DNA of 30,723 bases, taken from NCBI GenBank assembly GCA_041742255.1, contig JBGSIZ010000267.1:1-30723 (forward strand), given 5' to 3'. The DNA comes from JBGSIZ01 sp041742255 (GTDB lineage: Bacteria; Pseudomonadota; Alphaproteobacteria; Rhodobacterales; Rhodobacteraceae). The notes beneath the pieces are model-generated. The model had not been told where the DNA came from and ran no database searches. It worked only from the letters and a program-made list of their open reading frames with translations. Positions 23,823-30,723 of this stretch are shown here, piece by piece (within the stretch, counting starts at the first letter, position 1; each line of letters starts with the position of its first letter). The position numbers and the translations under genes are program-made.

Positions 23823-24605
23823 CTATCGGTTGCCCGATTGCTCTGCTAACCGTTTCTCGATTGCTTCCAGCCGTTGCAGCACCGCATCCCGGTAGCTGTC
23901 TGTCGCGGCATTGCTTTCTTCGGAATGGGCGTCTTGCATCGAGTTCACTATGAGACCCACCAGAAGGTTCACGACAGCGAAGGTCGTCATCATGATGAAC
24001 GGGATAAAGAACGCCCAGGCGTAGGGGTAAACCTCCATCACGGGCCGTACGATCCCCATGGACCAGCTTTCGAGTGTCATCACCTGGAACAGGGTATAGG
24101 CTGATTGCCCGAGGTCGCCGAACCAGTCCGGGAACAGGGCGCCGAACAGTTTGGTGGCGATGACGGCCCCAATGTAAAAGATGATACCCATCAGCAGGAA
24201 CACCGACCCCATGCCAGGCAAGGCTGTGATGAACCCCTCGACCACCCGGCGCAGGCGCGGCGCGGCCGATATGACCCGCAACACCCGCAAAACGCGCAGT
24301 GCCCGCAAGACCGCGAACCCTTGCCCCGCCGGGACCAGCGCGATGCCGATGATCGTGATATCAAACAGGTTCCACCCGGACCGAAAGAAACGCCCGCCTT
24401 GCGCGAACAGTTTTGCCCCGATCTCGGCCACGAAAATTATCAGGCAGGCGGTATCAAGGGCGATAATCCAACTGCCCCATTGCGTCATAACCTCGTCCGA
24501 GGTTTCCAACCCCAACAGGACGGCGTTGAACAGGATCACCGCAAGGATAAGGTTGTTGACCAAGGGCTTGTCCAGCCAAAGGCCGATACGATCGCGGAGT
24601 GTCAT
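23823..24605 (-). CDS. Bacterial voltage-gated sodium channel
   Basis: This 260-residue single-domain channel has six transmembrane segments and acts as a tetramer. The S4 voltage sensor is LRALRVLRVLRVISAAPRLR (100-119), with Arg at every third position (101, 104, 107, 110). The selectivity filter is TLESWSM (177-183) with Glu179, the sequence of the sodium-selective BacNaV group, followed by GIVRPVM. After S6 (IMMTTFAVVNLLVGLIVNSM) comes a short neck and a C-terminal coiled coil, AVLQRLEAIEKRLAEQ. Such channels are known from marine bacteria, including Roseobacter relatives, and link sodium influx to motility and pH responses (family knowledge). It diverges from a small membrane-protein gene. 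Confidence 0.93.
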   Translation of the reverse strand: MTLRDRIGLWLDKPLVNNLILAVILFNAVLLGLETSDEVMTQWGSWIIALDTACLIIFVAEIGAKLFAQGGRFFRSGWNLFDITIIGIALVPAGQGFAVLRALRVLRVLRVISAAPRLRRVVEGFITALPGMGSVFLLMGIIFYIGAVIATKLFGALFPDWFGDLGQSAYTLFQVMTLESWSMGIVRPVMEVYPYAWAFFIPFIMMTTFAVVNLLVGLIVNSMQDAHSEESNAATDSYRDAVLQRLEAIEKRLAEQSGNR

Positions 24606-24794
24606 GTTGGTCCTGTCGGTTTGATTTTGCCAGATATGGGGGCGCGGTGGTGGGCCGCAAGGTCAATTTTGGCCGCCGTCGTGTCCTTTGGCGTTCTCAT
24701 CGGGCCAGGAGCATCATGGATCAAACACGAAATGGGACTTGACGACCGGGGGAGTGGCACCGTCCCATACCACGCGACCCATAGGAGGCCCCCC

Positions 24795-25499
24795 ATGATC
24801 CGTCCTGTTTTGATCTACCGCTGGACCGTGTTCCTGCTCGCGGCGTTTTATGTGAACCGGATGGTCTTGTTCGGGGATTTTGACGGGTTTGGCGGGCCGT
24901 TCCGGTATTTGACGATCTGGGCGTTGTTGGGGTCGTTTTTTGTGGCATCCCGGATGCTGTCCCTCACCGAAGGGCGCAGCGCGCGGCGGTGGGATGGTGC
25001 GGTGGGGGCTGTCGCGGTGTTGAATGCCATGGTCGTGTTTTTGTATTGGCGATTGTATTTCGCCGATCCCACATCCGTCACGCAAGACGGCCAATTGGGC
25101 GCGTGGTGGAAGGAATATTACCTGCACCTGCTAGGCCCCCTGCTGCAATGGATTGACGCGCTGGTGGTCCGCCGATCCTTTCGGCGCTTTGGCGCGTCCA
25201 TTCTGACCCTGTTTGGCGTTATTGGTGCCTATGTCCTGTGGATCGAGGGCGTTGTTGGCCCGATGAACCCGACCCCATCGGGCAGCGTCACCAGCGGGTT
25301 GCCGTATCGGTTTCTGAACAACCTGCCGTGGGACGGGCGGGCCGGATTCTATGTCACCAATATCGTGGTTGCCGTGGTCCTGCTCTGTGTCTTTACCGCG
25401 CTGGCGTGGGCGATCCGGCGGATGTTTCCAACGCCAGAAGCGCACGAAGCCCGGCCCGGTAATCCGGGTATTTCAACACCACACCCAGATCGGTCTTGA
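24795..25499 (+). CDS. Six-helix integral membrane protein, FAR-17a/Pr6Pr-like
   Basis: The 234-residue product has six hydrophobic segments: VLIYRWTVFLLAAFYV; YLTIWALLGSFFVASRML; AVGAVAVLNAMVVFLYWRL; YYLHLLGPLLQWIDALVV; ILTLFGVIGAYVLWIEGVV; FYVTNIVVAVVLLCVFTALA. The His and Asp in the fourth helix (HLLGPLLQWID) resemble the conserved pair of FAR-17a/AIG1-like proteins, though I hold this weakly. ATG 24795 has AGGAGG upstream. An in-frame ATG at 24636 would add a hydrophobic stretch (ILAAVVSFGVLIGPGAS) but has no comparable site. The last 107 bases overlap, tail to tail, the epimerase gene on the other strand. Confidence 0.75.
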   Translation: MIRPVLIYRWTVFLLAAFYVNRMVLFGDFDGFGGPFRYLTIWALLGSFFVASRMLSLTEGRSARRWDGAVGAVAVLNAMVVFLYWRLYFADPTSVTQDGQLGAWWKEYYLHLLGPLLQWIDALVVRRSFRRFGASILTLFGVIGAYVLWIEGVVGPMNPTPSGSVTSGLPYRFLNNLPWDGRAGFYVTNIVVAVVLLCVFTALAWAIRRMFPTPEAHEARPGNPGISTPHPDRS

Positions 25500-26286
25500 T
25501 CCGATCGTTCCGGACCTTCTTGCTCTCGGCATAAAAACTGCGGGCCATGGGGGTCATGTCGGCGGTTGCAAAATCCTCGGCGGGGGGGATGGGCAGGCCC
25601 AGCAGTTCGGCGGCATAGGCGATCACGTCTTCGGGCGGGGCCGGGTCATCGTCGCAGACGTTATAGGCGGTGCCGGGGTTGGGCCGCGCGATGGACGCCG
25701 CCAGAACCTGTGCGATGTCGTCCAAATGGGTCCGGCTGAACACTTGGCCGGGTTTGAGGATGCGCCGCGCCGTGCCCTGCCGCACCTTTTCAAACGGGCC
25801 GCGACCGGGGCCATAGATGCCCGCCAGCCGAAAGATGTGCAGGGGCAGGCCGGGAATGGCGGCCCAATCCGCCTCGGCCCGGACCCGCGCCATGCCGCGC
25901 GTGGTGGAAGGGGACAGGGGGCTGTCTTCGTCCACCCAGTCGCCGTTGTGGTCGCCATAAACCCCCGTGGTGGACAAATACCCGACCCAGTGGAATTGGG
26001 CCGCGCGGGCCGCGATTTCGTCTCTGACAAGGCCCAGAACGGGGTCACCGTCATCATCCGGTGCCGCCGAAATCAACAGATGCGTGGCCGCGTCCAGCAC
26101 CGGAATGATGTCGCCGCCCGGCCAGACGATGCCGGTGATCCCATCGGCGGTCAGCCGTGCTGCCTTGTCCGGGCTGCGGGTGGTGCCGGTGATGTGCCAG
26201 CCTTGGGGATGCAGGATGCGGGCCAGACCCTGCGCGGAATAGCCGTGCCCGAACGAGAGCAGGGTGGGGGTGGCTGCGGGTGTCAT
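25393..26286 (-). CDS. NAD(P)-dependent epimerase/dehydratase-like protein (YeeZ type)
   Basis: This 297-residue atypical short-chain dehydrogenase begins MTPAATPTLLSFGHGYSAQG, where GHGYSAQGL is the dinucleotide turn. Later blocks are ITGTTRSPDKAARL, LLISAAPDDDGDPVL, VGYLSTTGVYGDHNGDWVDE with the catalytic-type Tyr and YGD, FRLAGIYGPGRGPFEKVRQG, and FSRTHLDDIAQVLAASI. This pattern matches YeeZ-type sugar-nucleotide epimerase relatives, whose substrate is unknown. ATG 26286 is chosen because the Rossmann strand begins shortly after; an open frame to 26397 has no homology. Its 3' end overlaps the membrane-protein gene by 107 bases, an unusually long convergent overlap. Confidence 0.85.
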   Translation of the reverse strand: MTPAATPTLLSFGHGYSAQGLARILHPQGWHITGTTRSPDKAARLTADGITGIVWPGGDIIPVLDAATHLLISAAPDDDGDPVLGLVRDEIAARAAQFHWVGYLSTTGVYGDHNGDWVDEDSPLSPSTTRGMARVRAEADWAAIPGLPLHIFRLAGIYGPGRGPFEKVRQGTARRILKPGQVFSRTHLDDIAQVLAASIARPNPGTAYNVCDDDPAPPEDVIAYAAELLGLPIPPAEDFATADMTPMARSFYAESKKVRNDRIKTDLGVVLKYPDYRAGLRALLALETSAGSPTPAR

Positions 26287-26535
26287 CGGGGCGTCGGACC
26301 TTTTGCCGGGGCGGTTCTCTACTATCGCACCATATCCGCCGTGCCGCCGCAATCGCAGGTTTTCATCCTGTCGTCGCGTCCCGTGGGTTGGGACCATGCG
26401 GAACTGTCTTGCGGCTGTTGCCCAAGTGGTGTCAGATTCGGAAATGGAACCATATGCCCCCCATCCCCCATTGTCGCAGGCGCCACCGGATCAATTGTCC
26501 GTCCGCCATCGTTTTGACGTCCCACAGGTGACCCC
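26287..26535. other. Intergenic region between epimerase and amn
   Basis: These 249 bases separate divergent genes. I see no convincing gene, repeat or strong promoter. Open frames exist on both strands but lack ribosome binding sites and recognisable protein sequence. Confidence 0.4.
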
Positions 26536-28020
26536 ATGAATTTTACCGATCCTGCAACCGGCATTGTGTCGCCCGTTGTGCCCGCCCCCGAAACCTTCCG
26601 CGATCCGGCTGCCGCCGTGGTCCGGTTGGAGGAGTTGTATCAAACCGCCGTCCGGTTCCTGTCCGCCGAATTCGCGCGGGCCATTGCCAGTGGCAAGCCC
26701 GCGTCGCGGTTCCGCGCGTTTTATCCGGAAATCCGGTTGGTCACGACCAGCTTTGTCACCGTGGACAGCCGGTTATCATTTGGCCATGTGTCCCAGCCGG
26801 GGATCTACTCCACAACGGTCACCCGCCCGGACCTGTTTGCCAGCTATCTGCGCCAACAGATCGGTCTGTTGATCCAGAATCACGATGTTGCCGTAACCGT
26901 GGGTGCGTCCGATACCCCAATGCCGGTGCATTTCGCGGTGGCCAATAATGCCGGCCTGACCGTGCCCCAAGAAGGTGCGTCCGAATTCACGCTGCGCGAT
27001 GTGTTTGATGTGCCCGACCTGAACACCACGCACGACGACATCGTCAACGGCTATGGGTTCACCTATCCCGACGGGTCGCACCCCTTGGCCCCGTTTACCG
27101 CGCAACGGGTGGATTATTCGCTGGCCCGGTTGCAGCATTATACCGCGACCAAGGCCGAGCATTTCCAGAACCACGTTCTGTTCACCAACTACCAGTTCTA
27201 TGTCGAAGAGTTCGAGGCCTTTGCCCGCCTGATGCTGGCCGACCCCGACAGCGGCTATGTCGGGTTTGTCGGTCCCGGCAATATCGAGATCACGTCGCCC
27301 GATACCCCGCTGCCTGCGCCGCCGAAACTGCCGCAGATGCCCACCTACCACCTCAAGCGCGAAGGGGGCGGCGGCATCACCCTTGTCAATATCGGGGTGG
27401 GTCCGTCCAACGCGAAAACCGCGACCGACCATATCGCCGTCTTGCGCCCGCATGCGTGGCTGATGGTTGGCCACTGTGCCGGGTTGCGCAACAGCCAGCG
27501 GTTGGGGGATTTCGTTCTGGCCCACGCCTATCTGCGTGAGGACAAGGTGCTGGACGACGATTTGCCGCTGTGGGTGCCGATCCCGGCGCTGGCCGAGATT
27601 CAAATCGCGCTGGAAACCGCCGTGGCCGGGGTGACCGAACTGAACGGGTATGAATTGAAGCGGGTCATGCGGACCGGGACCGTCGCAAGTGTGGACAACC
27701 GCAACTGGGAATTGCGCGATCAAAAGGGTCCGGTGCAGCGATTGTCGCAATCGCGTGCCATCGCGCTCGACATGGAAAGCGCCACAATCGCGGCCAACGG
27801 GTTCCGGTTCCGGGTGCCTTATGGGACGTTGTTGTGCGTGTCCGACAAACCGCTGCATGGCGAGTTGAAGCTGCCGGGGATGGCGTCGGATTTCTATAAA
27901 ACGCAGGTGGCGCGCCATCTGATGATCGGTATTCGCGCGATGGAGCGCCTGCGCGATATGCCGCTGGAACGCATCCACAGCCGCAAGTTGCGCAGTTTTG
28001 AAGAAACCGCGTTCCTGTAG
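26536..28020 (+). CDS. amn: AMP nucleosidase
   Basis: This 494-residue enzyme hydrolyses AMP to adenine and ribose 5-phosphate, adjusting adenylate pools. It has the N-terminal regulatory domain of Amn (RFRAFYPEIRLVTTSFVTVD, SRLSFGHVSQPGIYSTTVTR, then LRQQIGLLIQNH) and a C-terminal phosphorylase-like domain. The latter has VNIGVGPSNAKTATDHIAVL, WLMVGHCAGLRNSQRLGD, the catalytic-type MESATIAANGFRFRVPYG stretch and SDKPLHGELKLPG. Length is typical of the family. ATG 26536 has a weak site (GGTGA). No partner genes of adenine salvage are adjacent. Confidence 0.95.
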   Translation: MNFTDPATGIVSPVVPAPETFRDPAAAVVRLEELYQTAVRFLSAEFARAIASGKPASRFRAFYPEIRLVTTSFVTVDSRLSFGHVSQPGIYSTTVTRPDLFASYLRQQIGLLIQNHDVAVTVGASDTPMPVHFAVANNAGLTVPQEGASEFTLRDVFDVPDLNTTHDDIVNGYGFTYPDGSHPLAPFTAQRVDYSLARLQHYTATKAEHFQNHVLFTNYQFYVEEFEAFARLMLADPDSGYVGFVGPGNIEITSPDTPLPAPPKLPQMPTYHLKREGGGGITLVNIGVGPSNAKTATDHIAVLRPHAWLMVGHCAGLRNSQRLGDFVLAHAYLREDKVLDDDLPLWVPIPALAEIQIALETAVAGVTELNGYELKRVMRTGTVASVDNRNWELRDQKGPVQRLSQSRAIALDMESATIAANGFRFRVPYGTLLCVSDKPLHGELKLPGMASDFYKTQVARHLMIGIRAMERLRDMPLERIHSRKLRSFEETAFL

Positions 28021-28065
28021 CCCAAAAAATATCCATCAAAATGCGCGAAAGCGTCATGCAGGGGC

Positions 28066-28081
28066 CCACAAATAGTTGTGG
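28066..28081. terminator. Hairpin between amn and the HU gene
   Basis: CCACAA-ATAG-TTGTGG is a perfect 6-4-6 hairpin 45 bases after the amn stop. No T-run follows. It may end amn transcription or be a regulator site upstream of the HU promoter. Confidence 0.4.
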
Positions 28082-28098
28082 TGACCTACAACATACCG

Positions 28099-28127
28099 TT
28101 ACATAGCAGGGTATGAGGCCCTATATC
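28099..28127 (+). promoter_or_regulatory. Promoter candidate for the HU gene
   Basis: TTACAT (28099-28104), 17 bases, then TATATC (28122-28127). The -10 lies inside a near-palindrome GCCC-TATATC-GGGC (28118-28131). The predicted start leaves a leader of roughly 20 bases with AGGGAG before the ATG at 28153. Confidence 0.55.
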
Positions 28128-28152
28128 GGGCAATAATAGGGAGACCAGTAAA

Positions 28153-28440
28153 ATGGCAAAACCAATGACCAAGGCACAGCTTGTTGCCGCACTTGCCGAT
28201 GCAACCGCGTCCGACAAGAAATCCGCAGCCGCGTCGCTGGACGCGCTGATCGCGATCATCACCAAGGAAGTGGGCGGCGGCGGTGCTGTCACGCTTCCCG
28301 GTATCGGCAAGATCTATTGCCGTGAACGCCCCGAGCGGATGGTGCGCAACCCCGCCACCAACGAACAGATCAAGAAGCCGGCCGACAAGGTCGTCAAGAT
28401 GGTCATCGCCAAGGCACTCAAGGACAGCGTGAACGGCTGA
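28153..28440 (+). CDS. HU-family DNA-binding protein
   Basis: This 95-residue histone-like protein bends and compacts DNA as a dimer. It has the helical N-terminus TKAQLVAALADATASDKKSA, then ALIAIITKEVGGGGAVTLPG, and the DNA-binding arm ERPERMVRNPATNEQIKKPA with the conserved RNP-like R-N-P tip that intercalates at bends. It ends VKMVIAKALKDSVNG. The slightly unusual LPGIGKIYCRERPE and IKKPADKV segments match the alphaproteobacterial HU variants rather than E. coli HU. It has its own promoter candidate and a clear terminator, so it is a single-gene unit. Confidence 0.93.
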   Translation: MAKPMTKAQLVAALADATASDKKSAAASLDALIAIITKEVGGGGAVTLPGIGKIYCRERPERMVRNPATNEQIKKPADKVVKMVIAKALKDSVNG

Positions 28441-28464
28441 TCTTGCGCCCGATGCATGGATAAG

Positions 28465-28494
28465 AAAGGGTCGCCCCGACAGGCGGCCCTTTTT
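28465..28494 (+). terminator. Rho-independent terminator after the HU gene
   Basis: AAAGGGTCGCC (28465-28475) pairs with GGCGGCCCTTT (28482-28492) through one T-G wobble around a six-base loop, and the arm runs into TTTTT. This is the most classical terminator in the window. Confidence 0.88.
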
Positions 28495-28512
28495 ACATTT
28501 CAGGACAGACCG

Positions 28513-29388
28513 ATGGATATTCGCGCGATTGGGATGGGGTTGGCGTTTGCGCTGATGTGGTCATCTGCCTTTACCTCGGCGCGGGTGATTGTGGAGTATG
28601 CCCCGCCGTTGCACGCGCTGGCCCTGCGGTTTTTGATTTCAGGCCTTATTGGTGTCGGTATCGCGGCGGCCTTGGGCCAGTCCGCCCGCCTGACCCGCGC
28701 GCAATGGAAGGCCACGGTGATCTTTGGCATTTGCCAGAACGCGCTCTACCTCGGCCTCAACTTCGTGGCGATGCAGACGATTGAGGCGTCGCTGGCTGCG
28801 ATCATCGCGTCAACCATGCCGTTGCTGGTGGCACTGGCGGGATGGTTGATTTTCCGGGACCGGCTGCGCCCGCTGGCGATGGCTGGATTGCTGGCCGGGG
28901 TGGTCGGTGTCGCGTTGATCATGGGGGCGCGGTTTGGTGGCGGTGTGGATGTTTACGGTGTCGTGCTGTGCGGGATCGGGGTCGTGTCCCTGACTGTGGC
29001 AACATTGGCGGTGCGGGGCGCATCCTCGGGCGGCAATTTGTTGATGATCGTGGGCCTGCAAATGTTTGTGGGGAGCGCCATTTTGTGGCCCCCCGCCCTG
29101 TTGCTGGAAACCGCACAGGTGACATGGACATGGCAATTGATCGTGGCCTTTGCCTATACCACCATCGTGCCGGGGCTGGCCGCCACGTTTGTCTGGTTCC
29201 TGTTGGTCAGCCGGATCGGGGCCGTTCGCGCCGCCACTTTCCATTTCCTGAACCCGTTTTTCGGGGTGGCCATTGCCGCGGTTTTGCTGGGCGAACAACT
29301 GGGCATGTTTGACGTTCTGGGCGTTGTCATCATCGCGGCGGGCATTCTGGCCGTGCAGATGTCGAAACAAAAGCCTACGGGAATGTGA
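28513..29388 (+). CDS. EamA/DMT-family transporter
   Basis: This 291-residue membrane protein has about ten helices in two EamA halves: MDIRAIGMGLAFALMWSSAF, then ICQNALYLGLNFVAMQTIEAS, LAAIIASTMPLLVALAGWLI, and in the second half FAYTTIVPGLAATFVWFLLV and HFLNPFFGVAIAAVLLGEQL. It is not closely similar in sequence to the other EamA protein in the window, so this is not a local duplication. The exported substrate is unknown. ATG 28513 is preferred over the open frame from 28456, which runs through the HU terminator. Confidence 0.9.
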   Translation: MDIRAIGMGLAFALMWSSAFTSARVIVEYAPPLHALALRFLISGLIGVGIAAALGQSARLTRAQWKATVIFGICQNALYLGLNFVAMQTIEASLAAIIASTMPLLVALAGWLIFRDRLRPLAMAGLLAGVVGVALIMGARFGGGVDVYGVVLCGIGVVSLTVATLAVRGASSGGNLLMIVGLQMFVGSAILWPPALLLETAQVTWTWQLIVAFAYTTIVPGLAATFVWFLLVSRIGAVRAATFHFLNPFFGVAIAAVLLGEQLGMFDVLGVVIIAAGILAVQMSKQKPTGM

Positions 29389-29445
29389 CGGCCGTTCACC
29401 GGTTTGTTGGCTGACAGGGCACGCGCCCCGCGCCATGGTGCGGCC

Positions 29446-30159
29446 ATGGATTTGGTTCTTGGATATGTTGCGGGTCTGTTGACCCTGATAAACCCCTGCG
29501 TTCTGCCGGTGTTGCCAATCGTATTGGCCACCGCGATGCAAACCAACCGCTGGGGGCCGGTCGCATTGGCCGCGGGCATGAGCCTGTCGTTTGTCGTGGT
29601 CGGCCTGAGCGTGGCGGTGTTTGGCCGGGCGGTTGGCATTGACGATGTGATGATTTCGCGGGTCGGCGCGGTGATGATGGTGGCGTTTGGCCTCGTCCTG
29701 CTGATCCCGCGCGCCTCGGCTGGCTTCGCGATGGTCACGGCGGGCGTTTCGGCTAATGCAGACACTGGTTTTGACCGCATCGACCGGAGCAGCCTGCGCG
29801 GTCAGGCCTTGGGCGGGGCGTTGTTGGGGGCGGTCTGGGTGCCTTGCGTCGGGCCGACATTGGGCGGCGCGATTGCACTTGCCTCGGCCGGGCAAAGCGT
29901 GGGCTGGGCCGGTGCGATCATGGCCAGTTTCGCGTTGGGCATATCGACCGTCATTCTGGCGCTGGCCTATGGCGCGCAATCGGCCATCCGGGCGCGGCGC
30001 GATGCCTTGCGCGGGTTGGCCATGCGCGCCCGCCCGGTCATGGGTGCGGTTTTCATCCTGACCGGTCTCGCGATCTGGTTTCACTGGTTTCAGGCGGCCG
30101 AGATTTGGTTGCTGGATACGCTTCCCTATTGGCTACAGGACCTGTCGGTCCGTTTTTGA
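29446..30159 (+). CDS. CcdA-type thiol-disulfide membrane protein
   Basis: The 237-residue product has six hydrophobic helices of the CcdA / DsbD-transmembrane family, which carry electrons from cytoplasmic thioredoxin across the membrane to reduce periplasmic disulfides (cytochrome c maturation, or repair). The two conserved cysteines are Cys18 in INPCVLPVLP and Cys134 in VPCVGPTLGG, each at the start of a helix. ATG 29446 leads directly into MDLVLGYVAGLLTLINPCVL; the upstream in-frame start at 29404 adds a hydrophilic stretch without a binding site. The next gene, twelve bases on, is a secreted thioredoxin-like protein and the likely electron acceptor. Confidence 0.9.
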   Translation: MDLVLGYVAGLLTLINPCVLPVLPIVLATAMQTNRWGPVALAAGMSLSFVVVGLSVAVFGRAVGIDDVMISRVGAVMMVAFGLVLLIPRASAGFAMVTAGVSANADTGFDRIDRSSLRGQALGGALLGAVWVPCVGPTLGGAIALASAGQSVGWAGAIMASFALGISTVILALAYGAQSAIRARRDALRGLAMRARPVMGAVFILTGLAIWFHWFQAAEIWLLDTLPYWLQDLSVRF

Positions 30160-30171
30160 AAGGTTATCCCC

Positions 30172-30585
30172 ATGCTGCACCGTCGTTCGTTTCTGGTGAC
30201 CACCGCCGCCGCCTTGTTTACCCCGCTGTCGCTGCGGGCGGCGGGCCTGCCTTATACCCCCGGTCTGGTCGATGACCGGCTGGCGGCGGGCGAAACCGTG
30301 TTTGTCGATTTTTACGCCGAATGGTGTTCCACCTGCCGCGCCCAAAGCCGGGTGATCGACAGTTTGCTGGAAGCCCGGCCCGATTATGCCGCCGCGATGA
30401 CCTTTATCCGGGTGGATTGGGACACCTACCAGAACGACCCCCTGACCCTGCGGTTGCAGGTGCCGCGCCGGTCCACGCTTGCGGTGCTGAAAGGCGACGA
30501 ACGGCTGGGGATGATTGTGGCGGGCACATCACAGCGGGATATTCAGGCGTTGATGGAAATCGGGCTGGCCGCCGCGACCGCCTAA
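30172..30585 (+). CDS. Thioredoxin-fold protein with twin-arginine signal
   Basis: The 137-residue product starts MLHRRSFLVTTAAALFTPLS; the RRSFL motif and following hydrophobic stretch look like a Tat signal, so it may be exported folded to the periplasm. The active site is VDFYAEWCSTCRAQ (Cys52, Cys55), with a thioredoxin fold and the cis-Pro region VPRRSTLAVL (Arg follows the Pro, which is unusual). It resembles the C-terminal domain of DsbD. It is placed twelve bases after the CcdA-like gene, so the pair probably forms a split DsbD-like reducing system. The stop overlaps the convergent AEC gene by two bases. Confidence 0.87.
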   Translation: MLHRRSFLVTTAAALFTPLSLRAAGLPYTPGLVDDRLAAGETVFVDFYAEWCSTCRAQSRVIDSLLEARPDYAAAMTFIRVDWDTYQNDPLTLRLQVPRRSTLAVLKGDERLGMIVAGTSQRDIQALMEIGLAAATA

Positions 30586-30723
30586 AGCAGATAAAACAGC
30601 AACCCGGACACGGTGAAAAACGCGCCCACGGTGGCGGCCAGCAGTGCCATGGCCGCCAACCCCTGATGGCCGGCGTCTTGTGCGATCAGCGCGTAGACCC
30701 CGAACATCGGCATCGCCGCCGAC
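30582..30723 (-). CDS. AEC-family transporter, C-terminal fragment (runs off the window)
   Basis: The minus strand encodes, up to the window edge, SAAMPMFGVYALIAQDAGHQ followed by GLAAMALLAATVGAFFTVSG and LLFYLL, then TAG (30582-30584). The 'S/A-A-x-MP-x-FG-x-Y-x-x-x-A' helix and final hydrophobic segment match the last two helices of auxin-efflux-carrier-type (AEC) permeases, which move small carboxylates in bacteria. Only about 47 residues are visible; the rest lies outside the window. Confidence 0.75.
   Translation of the reverse strand, partial: SAAMPMFGVYALIAQDAGHQGLAAMALLAATVGAFFTVSGLLFYLL

Noticed and set aside
24105..24794. Long in-frame upstream extension of the membrane-protein gene
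   Set aside because: It is antisense to the sodium channel and hydrophilic, with no family match; the AGGAGG at 24783 marks the start at 24795.
25351..26517. A 388-codon plus-strand open frame antisense to the epimerase gene
   Set aside because: The epimerase on the minus strand has clear Rossmann and YGD motifs; the plus frame has neither a binding site nor protein-like motifs.
16573..29388. Local duplication of the two EamA transporters
   Set aside because: The two proteins share only the fold-level pattern; the helices' sequences differ throughout, so a recent duplication is not supported.

Overview
The window looks like a chromosomal segment of a marine-type alphaproteobacterium of the family Rhodobacteraceae (Roseobacter group). 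This is inferred from gene content and order, not from a database search. The pointers are a MarR/OmpR-type pair matching petP-petR, an xseB-ispA-dxs operon, an NDUFA9-like complex I protein, a gltD-(secreted pair)-gltB locus, a bacterial voltage-gated sodium channel with the TLESWSM filter, a Hint-domain protein, and an intergenic GGGGGC-GCT-GCCCCC repeat. Base composition is GC-rich and most genes lie on the + strand.

Layout. Bases 1-621 (all minus strand) are the edge of a probable genomic island: the start of an IS3-type transposase, a nested inverted repeat, an AlpA-type excisionase/regulator, and a tRNA-Leu(CAG) whose 3' end faces the island. Bases 760-2561 hold the NDUFA9-like protein and uppP. 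Bases 2562-10336 are the glutamate synthase locus: gltD, a tandem pair of paralogous secreted four-cysteine proteins of unknown function, then gltB. Its upstream regions carry three copies of a palindrome (GGTCAG-N5-CTGACC type) and one array of three CGTCGGT heptamers spaced exactly 11 bp apart. Bases 10437-12401 hold a Hint-domain protein and an unrecognised 324-residue protein. Bases 12464-16257 hold mtgA, a GST-like protein, queG and a PQQ-type sugar dehydrogenase.

Bases 16309-16497 encode a 62-residue protein with two RLREFLRIDR copies whose codons differ only synonymously. An EamA transporter follows and converges on ilvE (minus strand) across a bidirectional terminator. ilvE and petP-petR diverge from a compact control region with overlapping promoters and palindromes. 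Next come a histone-deacetylase-family amidohydrolase, xseB, ispA (broken here by one extra G in a G5 run) and dxs, all tightly coupled; the last three supply nuclease VII and the isoprenoid precursor pathway. Bases 23823-28020 hold the sodium channel (minus), a six-helix membrane protein (plus), an NAD(P)-dependent epimerase (minus, overlapping the membrane gene tail to tail) and AMP nucleosidase. The right end has an HU protein with its own promoter and terminator, a second EamA transporter, a CcdA plus thioredoxin pair, and the C-terminal end of an AEC-family transporter.

No gene-free stretch exceeds 300 bases. The most novel-looking material is the secreted paralog pair with its promoter architecture, the 62-residue repeat protein, and the Hint/unknown pair. 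Nothing here is clearly a new defence or mobile system.
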